Below, one piece after another: positions 1 through 6,282 of a stretch of 9,533 nucleotides of DNA (position 1 is the first letter of the stretch; each line of letters begins with the position of its first letter). The DNA is from an uncultured Roseateles sp. (GTDB taxonomy: Bacteria > Pseudomonadota > Gammaproteobacteria > Burkholderiales > Burkholderiaceae). The notes below the pieces were generated by a model, which saw only the letters and a program-made list of their open reading frames with translations, was not told the DNA's origin and did not search any database. Position numbers and translations under genes: made by a program. Location: assembly GCA_946886855.1 (NCBI GenBank), contig CAMPJJ010000158.1, positions 1 through 9,533 of the forward strand, given 5' to 3'.

Positions 1-1835
1 ACGCGCCCGCATCGGGCCGCATGGCCGTGGCCGAGGCCATCACCAACCTGCTGGCCGCGCCGATCGAGCTGTCGCGCGTGAAGCTGTCGGCCAACTGGAT
101 GGCCGCCTGCGGCGAGCCCGGTGAGGACGCCGCGCTGTACGACACCGTCAAGGCCGTCGGCATGGACCTGTGCCCGGCGCTGGGCATCTCGATCCCGGTC
201 GGCAAGGATTCGCTGTCGATGCGCACGCGCTGGTCGGAAGGCGGCGACACGAAGCAAGTCACCGCCCCGGTCTCGCTGATCATCACCGCCTTCGCCTCGC
301 TGGCCGACGTGCGGGGCACGCTGACGCCGCAGCTGCGGGACGGCGACACGACGCTCGTGCTGGTCGACCTCGGCCAGGGCCGCATGCGCATGGGCGGCTC
401 GATCCTGGCGCAGACGCTGAACCAGTTCGGCCCCGAGGTCCCCGACCTCGACGATCCCGCGCTGCTGAAGGCGCTGGTTGCCGCGGTCAACGACCTGCGC
501 GGCCAGGGCAAGCTGCTGGCGTACCACGACCGCAGCGACGGCGGCCTGTTCGCCGCGGCGCTGGAGATGGCCTTCGCCGGCCAGCGCGGCGTCAGCCTCA
601 ACGTCGACATGCTGGTCACCGAAGGCGACGGCATCAGCGACAGCCGCGCCGAGGTGGGCGACTCCAAGAACTGGGCCTCGCAGGTCAGCGCCCGCCGCGA
701 AGAACTGACGCTGAAGGCGCTGTTCAACGAAGAGCTGGGCGTCGTGCTGCAGGTCGCGACCGGCGACCGTGACGCGGTGCTGCAGACGCTGCGCGCGCAC
801 GGCCTGTCGAAGCTCTCGCACGTCGTCGGCAAGACCAACGACACGAAGCAGGCGGAAGTCTGGCGAGACGCCAAGAAGGTCTTCGCCGCGCCGCTGAACG
901 AGCTCCAGCAGGAGTGGGACCAGGTCTCGTGGCGCATCGCCCGCGAGCGCGACAACCCTGCCTGCGCGGACCAGGAACATGCGCTGGCCGGCGCGCCGGG
1001 CAAGGGCCTGCACTGGGCCCCGAGCTTCGACGTGAAGGACGACGTCGCCGCTGCGCTGATCGCCAGCGGCGTCCGTCCCAAGGTCGCGATCCTGCGCGAG
1101 CAGGGCGTCAACTCGCATGTCGAGATGGCCTACGCGATGGCGCAGGCCGGCTTCGACGCCTACGACGTGCACATGAGCGACCTGCAGGCCGGCGCGGTCG
1201 ACCTGAAGGACTTCAAGGGCTTCGTCGCCTGCGGCGGCTTCAGCTACGGCGACACGCTGGGCGCGGGCGAGGGCTGGGCGCGCTCCATCCTGTTCAACCC
1301 GGTGCTGAAGGCGGCCTTCGAGGCCTTCTTCGCGCGCACCGACAGCTTCGCGCTGGGCGTGTGCAACGGTTGCCAGATGCTGGCCGCGCTGTCGCCGATG
1401 ATCCCCGGCGCGCAGGACTGGCCGAAGTTCGTGCGCAACCGCAGCGAGCAGTTCGAGGCCCGCCTGGCGCAGGTGGAGATCGTCGACTCGCCGAGCATCT
1501 TCTTCACCGGCATGGCCGGCAGCCGCCTGCCGATCGCGGTCGCGCACGGCGAGGGCTTCGCCGACTTCTCGCAGCGCGGCAACCCCGACCAGGTGCTGCG
1601 CGCGATGCGTTACGTCGACGGCGACGGCCAGCCGACCGAGCAGTACCCGCTGAACCCCAACGGCAGCCCGCAGGGCCTGACCGCGGTGACCACCGCCGAC
1701 GGCCGCTTCACCGCGCTGATGCCGCATCCGGAGCGCGTCTTCCGCAACATCCAGATGAGCTGGACCGGCGGCGACGCCGGCGCGTTCAGCCCGTGGATGC
1801 GGATGTTCCGCAACGCGCGGAAGTGGGTGGGGTGA
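1..1835 (+). CDS. purL: Phosphoribosylformylglycinamidine synthase (FGAM synthase), C-terminal part
   Basis: PurL converts FGAR, glutamine and ATP to FGAM in the fourth step of cytoplasmic de novo purine synthesis. The reading frame is open from base 3 and codes in the PurL frame before the first ATG at 21, so the gene is cut by the window edge. About 610 residues are visible of the roughly 1,300 usual for the single-chain proteobacterial form. The first half is the second PurM-like ATP-binding domain, with the motifs [27 protein letters not shown] and LFNEELG. From about base 1077 a class I glutamine amidotransferase domain follows: [12 protein letters not shown], then CGGFSYGD, the nucleophile Cys in GVCNGCQ (codon 1362-1364), and the His and Glu of MPHPERV (codons 1725-1727 and 1731-1733). 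The triad is complete and the protein ends in the usual place, so it looks functional. It is the only plus-strand gene here and converges on the PilV-like gene. Confidence 0.97.
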   Translation, partial: APASGRMAVAEAITNLLAAPIELSRVKLSANWMAACGEPGEDAALYDTVKAVGMDLCPALGISIPVGKDSLSMRTRWSEGGDTKQVTAPVSLIITAFASLADVRGTLTPQLRDGDTTLVLVDLGQGRMRMGGSILAQTLNQFGPEVPDLDDPALLKALVAAVNDLRGQGKLLAYHDRSDGGLFAAALEMAFAGQRGVSLNVDMLVTEGDGISDSRAEVGDSKNWASQVSARREELTLKALFNEELGVVLQVATGDRDAVLQTLRAHGLSKLSHVVGKTNDTKQAEVWRDAKKVFAAPLNELQQEWDQVSWRIARERDNPACADQEHALAGAPGKGLHWAPSFDVKDDVAAALIASGVRPKVAILREQGVNSHVEMAYAMAQAGFDAYDVHMSDLQAGAVDLKDFKGFVACGGFSYGDTLGAGEGWARSILFNPVLKAAFEAFFARTDSFALGVCNGCQMLAALSPMIPGAQDWPKFVRNRSEQFEARLAQVEIVDSPSIFFTGMAGSRLPIAVAHGEGFADFSQRGNPDQVLRAMRYVDGDGQPTEQYPLNPNGSPQGLTAVTTADGRFTALMPHPERVFRNIQMSWTGGDAGAFSPWMRMFRNARKWVG

Positions 1836-1890
1836 CACCCGGCGGCGCCTGACGCCGCATGGCGCGCCGGTCAGGGCGCATCGATGGACG

Positions 1891-1913
1891 GGGGCCGCGA
1901 GAGCGGCCCTTGT
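1891..1913 (+). terminator. Probable intrinsic terminator of purL
   Basis: A perfect 7-bp all-GC stem (GGGCCGC at 1892-1898 pairing with GCGGCCC at 1903-1909) closes a GAGA loop of the stable GNRA type, with a possible extra G-U pair outside. On the plus strand it is followed by TTGTT, a short imperfect T tract. It lies 56 bases after the purL stop and abuts the stop codon of the convergent PilV-like gene, so it could partly serve both. On the minus strand no T tract follows the stem, so the main direction is probably plus. Confidence 0.6.
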
Positions 1914-3386
1914 TCATCCCGCCTTCGCCTTGACCCATCGCCCCTGGCCGTTGCACGCCATCACGAACACCTCGGGGCTGTTGGCCTGCCGGTAGAGCGC
2001 AATGTTGCCGCCGGACGTGCCCGTGTTGATCTCCTGATCGTTGCATGGCTGGTCGGGATAGCGATGGGGGAGGCGGAGGCCACCCTGGCGCGTATCGAGC
2101 CCCGATCTGCCGCTCAGGTCGACGAAACCGTCCGGGACCGACAGGCGGCCCATCAGCAGCATGCCGCCTTTCTCATTGGGATCGAAGGTGTAGCCGTCGA
2201 CGTCGGCGCCCACGACGAGTTTGCGGCGGACGATGGCATGGCCGTCCACATCGACGACGGCATGCATCTCCGTCACCGTGCTGCCGTCCTGGCGGACCCG
2301 GGTGTGCATGCCCTTGGTGGGATGGCGGACCGTGAGGCCGCCGTTGGCCCGGAGGACCCCGCCCGCCGTCACCGTCCCCGCCAGCGTCGCGTTGCCGGCG
2401 ACGCCCAGATGACCGACATTGTCGAGGTCCTGGCCATTGAAGTCCCAACGCGCCATCGGTTTCGCGGAACCGTTGCGACAGGTCACGCCGCTGGCGTCGG
2501 CGTCCCCGGCGTCCGGGGCGTCGGCACCGGCGGGGACGCGGCAGGCGATGCCTGGGTCCGCGGCGGCGCCGCCCAGGTGCACGAGGCGGGACGAGGCCAG
2601 CACGCCCGGCACGCCGGTGCCGTCCGCCTCGCCCCTCAGCGGATTGGTGACGGGCGTGGCGCCCCTGCCGCGCAACTGGGCCGCGTGCTGCGCGGATTCA
2701 CCGGGCAGGGAGACCATCGCATCCGGCCCCAGCGCCTGCAGCGCCGCTTTCAGTTGTGCCCCGTAACCGAACGGCAGGGCCCCCTGCGCGAAGAAGGGCT
2801 GGGTGTTGTAGAGGGTGACGCGCAGGATGGCGGTTCGCGCGCTGCCGCCCGTCTCGCAGCTGCCGTGACACTGGACGGACACCGCCCAGCGCGGCTCGGC
2901 GGTCCTGCCCGTTCGACCGTCGACGATCGTGTCCCCATGCGGAAAGGGCAGGCGTTCGTCGAGCGCGACGTACCCCAGCGCCTTCAACTCCAGGAAGGTG
3001 GGCTGGAGGGCGTTGACCGCCAGCGGCTTCGGAGGGACCTGTCCGGCCGCCCCGGCCTTCGCCTCCAGCGCACAGGCCTTGGGCGTGGGCCCGCTCGCCA
3101 AGTGCTGGCGCGACAGCACGACCTCGGCGCAGCCCGCGGTGGACTGCGCCGCCACCAGCAGCGCCTGGGCGTGGTCGCGCACATACTGCTCGGCGCCGTC
3201 GCGCAGCGCGGCCAGGCGCAATCCAGCCTGCCGCCCGTTCTCGACGTGCTGCTGGAACTGCTGCACCTGCAACACGCCCAGCGACATGGCACCGAGCAGC
3301 ACCAGCGCCATCGTCATTTCGATCAGGCTGAAGCCCGATTGCCGCGTCGCGGAAGAGAGGGGGAAGGCGAGGGCGCGGACGGACAT
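1914..3386 (-). CDS. PilV/shufflon-type prepilin-like pilus adhesin
   Basis: The 490-residue protein begins with a short basic leader and a type IV prepilin signature: TRQSG|FSLIE, with predicted cleavage after Gly18, Phe19 as the mature N-terminus and the conserved Glu at mature position 5 (Glu23). A hydrophobic helix follows to about residue 42. The next part resembles minor pilins (ALRDGAEQYVRDHAQAL, about 60-76). Residues about 310-440 have the Gly/Asn/Val-rich, beta-repeat-like look of the constant region of PilV from IncI1-type shufflons (DFNGQDLDNVGHLGVAGN and TVTAGGVLRANGG). The C-terminal tail (about 447-490) ends with MACNGQGRWV, like the Cys-containing ends of PilV tips. Eight cysteines (86, 105, 173, 177, 282, 303, 448, 478) could form disulfides outside the cell. 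In conjugative thin pili PilV is the tip adhesin; here the role is inferred. The length fits PilV. The ATG at 3386 is supported by AGGAG 10 bases upstream and by the leader. No invertase, inverted segments or pilus operon are in view. Confidence 0.75.
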   Translation of the reverse strand: MSVRALAFPLSSATRQSGFSLIEMTMALVLLGAMSLGVLQVQQFQQHVENGRQAGLRLAALRDGAEQYVRDHAQALLVAAQSTAGCAEVVLSRQHLASGPTPKACALEAKAGAAGQVPPKPLAVNALQPTFLELKALGYVALDERLPFPHGDTIVDGRTGRTAEPRWAVSVQCHGSCETGGSARTAILRVTLYNTQPFFAQGALPFGYGAQLKAALQALGPDAMVSLPGESAQHAAQLRGRGATPVTNPLRGEADGTGVPGVLASSRLVHLGGAAADPGIACRVPAGADAPDAGDADASGVTCRNGSAKPMARWDFNGQDLDNVGHLGVAGNATLAGTVTAGGVLRANGGLTVRHPTKGMHTRVRQDGSTVTEMHAVVDVDGHAIVRRKLVVGADVDGYTFDPNEKGGMLLMGRLSVPDGFVDLSGRSGLDTRQGGLRLPHRYPDQPCNDQEINTGTSGGNIALYRQANSPEVFVMACNGQGRWVKAKAG

Positions 3387-3396
3387 GCGGCAAGAA

Positions 3397-3401
3397 CTCC
3401 T
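3397..3401 (-). promoter_or_regulatory. Ribosome binding site of the PilV-like gene
   Basis: AGGAG on the minus strand lies 10 bases before the ATG at 3384-3386. It supports this start over any upstream alternative, and it falls inside the short leader predicted from the sigma54 promoter candidate. Confidence 0.6.
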
Positions 3402-3430
3402 GGACGGTGAGGGGCGTCATCCTCGCCATC

Positions 3431-3447
3431 CGCGGCGCTCGTGCCAA
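3431..3447 (-). promoter_or_regulatory. Candidate sigma54 (RpoN) promoter of the PilV-like gene
   Basis: Read on the minus strand the site is TTGGCACGAGCGCCGCG. The -24 half matches the RpoN consensus YTGGCACGR at every base. The invariant GG and GC are separated by exactly 10 bases, as sigma54 requires. The -12 half is CCGC instead of TTGC, its weak point. Transcription would start near 3420, giving a leader of about 34 bases that holds the AGGAG ribosome site. Major pilin genes are RpoN-dependent, through PilS/PilR, in Pseudomonas and several other genera, so the placement makes biological sense. No activator binding site was identified upstream. Confidence 0.55.
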
Positions 3448-3545
3448 TCCGCAAGCTTGAACGCTCAGCGGGCTCCGCCTCGTCGATCCTTGGCAGGCGC
3501 GTCCCCGTCGCCGTCATCGGCATGCGCCAGCCGCACGGGCCGGCG

Positions 3546-4553
3546 TCAGCCCGCGATGTCTGCCTCGGCGGCGATCCCCGCCAGCAGCTCGTACGACCGC
3601 CGCCGGGCGGCCGCGTCGTGCACCGCGCACGCGACGATGAACTCGTCGGCGCCGGTGCGTTCCTGCGTCGCCAGCAGGCCCTCGCGCACGGTGCGCGGCG
3701 AGCCCACGATGGATTCCGACAGCATGCGCTCCACGCCCAGCTTCTCGCCGGCGGTCCACAGCGTGTCCATGCTGTCGATCGGGCGGGGCAGCAGGCCGCG
3801 CTGGCCGCGCTGCATGCCGAGGAAACGCTGCTGGATCGAGGTGAACAGGCGCTGCGCCTGCGCATCCGTGTCGGCCACGACCACGTTCAGGCCGACCGCC
3901 GCATAGGGCTGCGGATGGCGGGCGCTGGGCCGGTACTGGGTGCGGTACATCTCCAACGCCTGCATCAGCATCGCCGGCGCGAAGTGCGACGCGAACGCGA
4001 ACGGCAGGCCGAGGTAGGCCGCCAGCTGCGCGCCGTACAGGCTGGAGCCCAGCAGCCAGACCGGCACCTCGGTGCCCTGGCCGGGCACGGCGCGCACGAC
4101 CTGACCCTCCTGCTCGGGCGCGAGGTAGCTGATGAGCTCCAGCACGTCCTCCGGGAAACGGTCCTCGTGCGCAGTCGCCAGATGGCGGCGCAGCGCGCGC
4201 ATCGTCGGTCCGTCCGTGCCGGGCGCGCGGCCCAGGCCGAGGTCGATGCGGCCCGGGAACAGGGTGGCCAGCGTGCCGAACTGTTCGGCGATCGTCAGCG
4301 GCGCATGGTTGGGCAGCATGATCCCGCCGGAGCCGACGCGGATCGTCGAGGTCGCGCCCGCGATCTGGCCGATCAGCACGGCGGTGGCCGACGAGGCGAC
4401 GCCATCCATGTTGTGGTGTTCGGCCACCCAGTAGCGCGTGTAGCCGAGGCGTTCTGCGTGCTGCGCCAGCGTGACACTGTCGTGGAGCGCCTGGGCGGCG
4501 GAGCCGCCTTCGACGATGAAGGCGAGGTCGAGGATCGAAAGTCGGGCTTGCAT
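3546..4553 (-). CDS. yhbW: LLM-class (luciferase-like) flavin-dependent oxidoreductase, YhbW type
   Basis: This 335-residue protein belongs to the bacterial luciferase-like superfamily, whose members are TIM barrels using FMN supplied by a flavin reductase. From memory it aligns with E. coli YhbW from start to end: [12 protein letters not shown] at 5-16, YWVAEHHNM at 41-49, [13 protein letters not shown] at 74-86, [24 protein letters not shown] spanning 89-112, [16 protein letters not shown] at 164-179 and [11 protein letters not shown] at 183-193. These are the usual conserved barrel-strand and flavin-site segments. The length is normal for the group and nothing is missing. The natural substrate is unknown for this family, so none is claimed. 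The ATG at 4553 fits the family's start, though no clear Shine-Dalgarno sequence precedes it. The 87-base gap to the protease gene upstream is GC-rich and pyrimidine-rich, with no convincing promoter or terminator. The downstream gap of 159 bases holds the sigma54 candidate of the next gene. It may be transcribed with the protease or independently. Confidence 0.92.
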   Translation of the reverse strand: MQARLSILDLAFIVEGGSAAQALHDSVTLAQHAERLGYTRYWVAEHHNMDGVASSATAVLIGQIAGATSTIRVGSGGIMLPNHAPLTIAEQFGTLATLFPGRIDLGLGRAPGTDGPTMRALRRHLATAHEDRFPEDVLELISYLAPEQEGQVVRAVPGQGTEVPVWLLGSSLYGAQLAAYLGLPFAFASHFAPAMLMQALEMYRTQYRPSARHPQPYAAVGLNVVVADTDAQAQRLFTSIQQRFLGMQRGQRGLLPRPIDSMDTLWTAGEKLGVERMLSESIVGSPRTVREGLLATQERTGADEFIVACAVHDAAARRRSYELLAGIAAEADIAG

Positions 4554-4640
4554 GGGCGCCGAGTCTAGGCGCGCCGCCCGGACCGGGGCCGCGGGAGGGT
4601 TATCGCGAAGTGAGGTAGGGAGAGGGTGAGCGGGAGGGGG

Positions 4641-5735
4641 TCAATCGCTGGTGAGGGGCGCCTGGACCTGCCGCGTCTTGCCGCCGTTCCAGACCGTCAG
4701 CGTGACCTTCTCGCCGACCTGACGCTCTTCGAGTTCGGCGAGCAGATCGTCCAGGTCGGCCACCGGCTTGCCGTTGACGGCGGTGATGACGTCGCCGCCC
4801 ACGACCCGGCCGTCGCGCCCGCGCAGGAAGGGCTGCAGCCCCGCGCGCTGGGCGCCGCCGCCCGCTTGCAGGCCGATCAGCACGACGCCCTTGGGCAGGC
4901 GCAGGACCTGGCGCAGCTGTTCGCTGCCGGCGGTCAGGCCCAGCGCCGGCCGGATCACGCGGCCGTGCTGGATCAGTTGCGGCACGACGCGGTTCACCTC
5001 GTCGGCAGGGATCGCGAAGCCGATGCCGTTGCTGCCGCCGCTCGGGCTGAAGATCGAGGTGTTGACGCCGATCAGCCGCCCCGCCGAGTCCAGCAGCGGA
5101 CCGCCCGAGTTCCCCGGATTGATGGCGGCGTCGGTCTGGATGGCGCCGCGGATCGTGCGCTGCGTCATCGACTCGATCTCGCGGTTCAGCGCGGAGACGA
5201 TGCCGCGGGTCAGCGTCTGGTCCAGCCCGAACGGATTGCCGATCGCATAGACGGTCTGCCCGACCAGCAGGTCGCGGCTGCTGCCCATGGGCACGGGGGA
5301 CAGCTTCTCGCGCGGCGCGGCAATGCGCAGCACGGCCAGGTCGCGGTCCGGATCGACGCCGACCAGCTTCGCGTCGTACGCGCTCTGGTCGGACAGCGTG
5401 ACCTTGGCCGCCGAGGCGCCGCGGATCACGTGGAAGTTGGTGACGATGTGGCCCTGGTCGTCCCACAGGAAACCGCTGCCCGTGCCGCTGGGCACCTCGG
5501 TCACGTTGCGGGAGAAGAAGTCGCGCTGCTGCGCCAGCGTGGTGATGTGGACCACCGAGGGCGACAGCCTGCGGAACACGGCGATGTTGTTCTGTTCCTG
5601 CGCGTCGAGCGGACCGCGCGGCGTGACCGGACGCGGTTGCCCGTGGGCGGCGGGCCACAGGCCGACGACGCCGACGACGCCGGCGAGGGCGGCGCAAGCG
5701 AGGGAACGCAAGACCTGACGCGGCCGGACGGGCAT
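4641..5735 (-). CDS. Exported DegP/HtrA-family (S1C) serine protease with one PDZ domain
   Basis: The 364-residue protein starts with a basic N-terminus and a hydrophobic stretch (residues 11-28). PAAHG follows, allowing signal peptidase cleavage near residue 30-32, so it should act in the periplasm; an uncleaved DegS-like anchor is the alternative. The trypsin-like domain has a full triad: His102 (TNFHV), Asp132 (DRDLAVL) and Ser210 (GNSGGP). One PDZ domain spans about 263-358, with the substrate-loop-like LPKGVVLIGL and GGDVITAVNGKPV. The short loop before the GTGSGF motif, IRGAS after the His, SPSGGSNGIGFAIP and the PDZ insert RGRDGRVVGGD recall the Deg1 clade of plant chloroplasts and its bacterial relatives more than two-PDZ DegP/DegQ. 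The open frame runs back to 5978, but that extension lies inside the receiver gene and reads as shadow sequence. The ATG at 5735 starts the signal peptide, although no Shine-Dalgarno sequence is evident. It lies 55 bases after the receiver gene's stop. Confidence 0.92.
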   Translation of the reverse strand: MPVRPRQVLRSLACAALAGVVGVVGLWPAAHGQPRPVTPRGPLDAQEQNNIAVFRRLSPSVVHITTLAQQRDFFSRNVTEVPSGTGSGFLWDDQGHIVTNFHVIRGASAAKVTLSDQSAYDAKLVGVDPDRDLAVLRIAAPREKLSPVPMGSSRDLLVGQTVYAIGNPFGLDQTLTRGIVSALNREIESMTQRTIRGAIQTDAAINPGNSGGPLLDSAGRLIGVNTSIFSPSGGSNGIGFAIPADEVNRVVPQLIQHGRVIRPALGLTAGSEQLRQVLRLPKGVVLIGLQAGGGAQRAGLQPFLRGRDGRVVGGDVITAVNGKPVADLDDLLAELEERQVGEKVTLTVWNGGKTRQVQAPLTSD

Positions 5736-5766
5736 GACGATCGAAGCGGTTGCCGAGGACCGCGCG

Positions 5767-5794
5767 ATTATCCCGGAGCGCCGCGCCGACTCAA
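5767..5794 (-). promoter_or_regulatory. Candidate sigma70-type promoter of the protease gene
   Basis: On the minus strand TTGAGT (5794-5789) and GATAAT (5772-5767) are separated by 16 bases. They match the -35 and -10 consensus at 4 and 5 of 6 positions. The -35 box overlaps the stop codon of the receiver gene. Transcription would start near 5760, about 25 bases before the protease ATG. An AT-rich hexamer such as GATAAT stands out in this GC-rich sequence. No sigmaE-like box was seen. If real, the protease is not wholly dependent on read-through from the kinase/receiver genes. Confidence 0.5.
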
Positions 5795-6267
5795 CCGGTG
5801 GGCGCTTCGCCCCCCGCCCATCGGGCGATCTCGGCTTCCAGATGGGCGGCGCGTTCGCGCAGCAGATCGGCGGTCGCCTTGAGCTGCAGGTGGGTGCGCA
5901 CGCGCGCCAGCAGGATGGGCGGGCTGATCGGCTTGGTGATGTAGTCCACCGCGCCGACCGACAGGCCGTGGCTTTCATCCGCGGGATCCGAGCGCGCCGT
6001 GAGGAAGAGCACCGGGATGTCGCGCGTGGCCGCGTCCGCCTTGAGCCAGCGACACAGTTCGTAGCCGTCCATGTTGGGCATCAGCACGTCCAGCAGGATG
6101 AGGTCGGGCGGCGGGGCCTCGGCCGCGATGCGCAGCGCGCGGTCGCCGGTGGTCGCCACCTTGACGCGATGCCGCTCCTTGAGCAGCTCGTAGAGCTGCG
6201 ACAGGACTTCGGGCGAATCGTCCACGATCAGGATCGTCGGGCGGGGATCTCCGTTCGAGATGCTCAT
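5791..6267 (-). CDS. Stand-alone receiver-domain response regulator
   Basis: The 158-residue protein is one CheY-like receiver domain (about 10-128) plus a short charged C-terminal helix (about 129-150) and no output domain. All catalytic residues are present: the acidic pair Asp16/Asp17 (LIVDDS), phospho-acceptor Asp60 ([11 protein letters not shown]), Thr90 (LTA) and Lys112 (TKP). The segment [19 protein letters not shown] and the helix after it resemble receivers that are usually fused to HD-GYP or GGDEF output domains, but this one stops right after the helix. Its ATG overlaps the kinase's TGA in an ATGA arrangement. GGAGGA lies 9 bases upstream (6277-6282), inside the end of the kinase gene, so translation is probably coupled. 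It most likely exchanges phosphate with the kinase's Hpt or signals by protein contact; the target is unknown. Confidence 0.93.
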   Translation of the reverse strand: MSISNGDPRPTILIVDDSPEVLSQLYELLKERHRVKVATTGDRALRIAAEAPPPDLILLDVLMPNMDGYELCRWLKADAATRDIPVLFLTARSDPADESHGLSVGAVDYITKPISPPILLARVRTHLQLKATADLLRERAAHLEAEIARWAGGEAPTG

Positions 6268-6282
6268 GACAAGGGGTCCTCC
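6264..6282 (-). promoter_or_regulatory. Kinase/receiver translational coupling junction (SD plus ATGA overlap)
   Basis: On the minus strand GGAGGA (6282-6277) is followed after 9 bases by ATGA (6267-6264), which holds both the receiver's ATG and the hybrid kinase's TGA. This fixes the receiver start and shows that the two proteins are made from one message. Confidence 0.85.

Noticed and set aside
1842..1858. Hairpin GCGGCG/CGCCGC just after the purL stop as its terminator.
   Set aside because: The stem is only 6 bp and no T tract follows. The hairpin at 1891-1913 has a longer stem, a GNRA loop and a T-rich tail.
1884..3410. Long plus-strand open frame antisense to the PilV-like gene.
   Set aside because: The translation is rich in Arg, Gly, Ala and His with no recognisable domain. 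The minus strand encodes a clear prepilin with leader and ribosome site. Such shadows are common at this GC content.
3441..3459. Plus-strand GTGCCAATCCG resembles the start of the R64 shufflon crossover (sfx) repeat as I remember it, just upstream of the PilV-like gene.
   Set aside because: Only the first 11 bases and a few later ones match. It is a single copy, and it lies 5' of the gene instead of at the constant/variable junction. The same bases read on the other strand form the -24 element of a well-spaced sigma54 promoter, which explains them better.
3448..3545. Inverted repeats after the oxidoreductase stop (for example CGCCT...AGGCG on the minus strand) as a terminator.
   Set aside because: The stem is 5 bp with a long loop and no T run, so it is not distinguishable from chance in GC-rich DNA.
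5736..5978. N-terminal extension of the protease frame to an ATG at 5978.
   Set aside because: The extra 81 residues lie mostly inside the receiver gene in another frame, and the signal peptide begins only at 5735.
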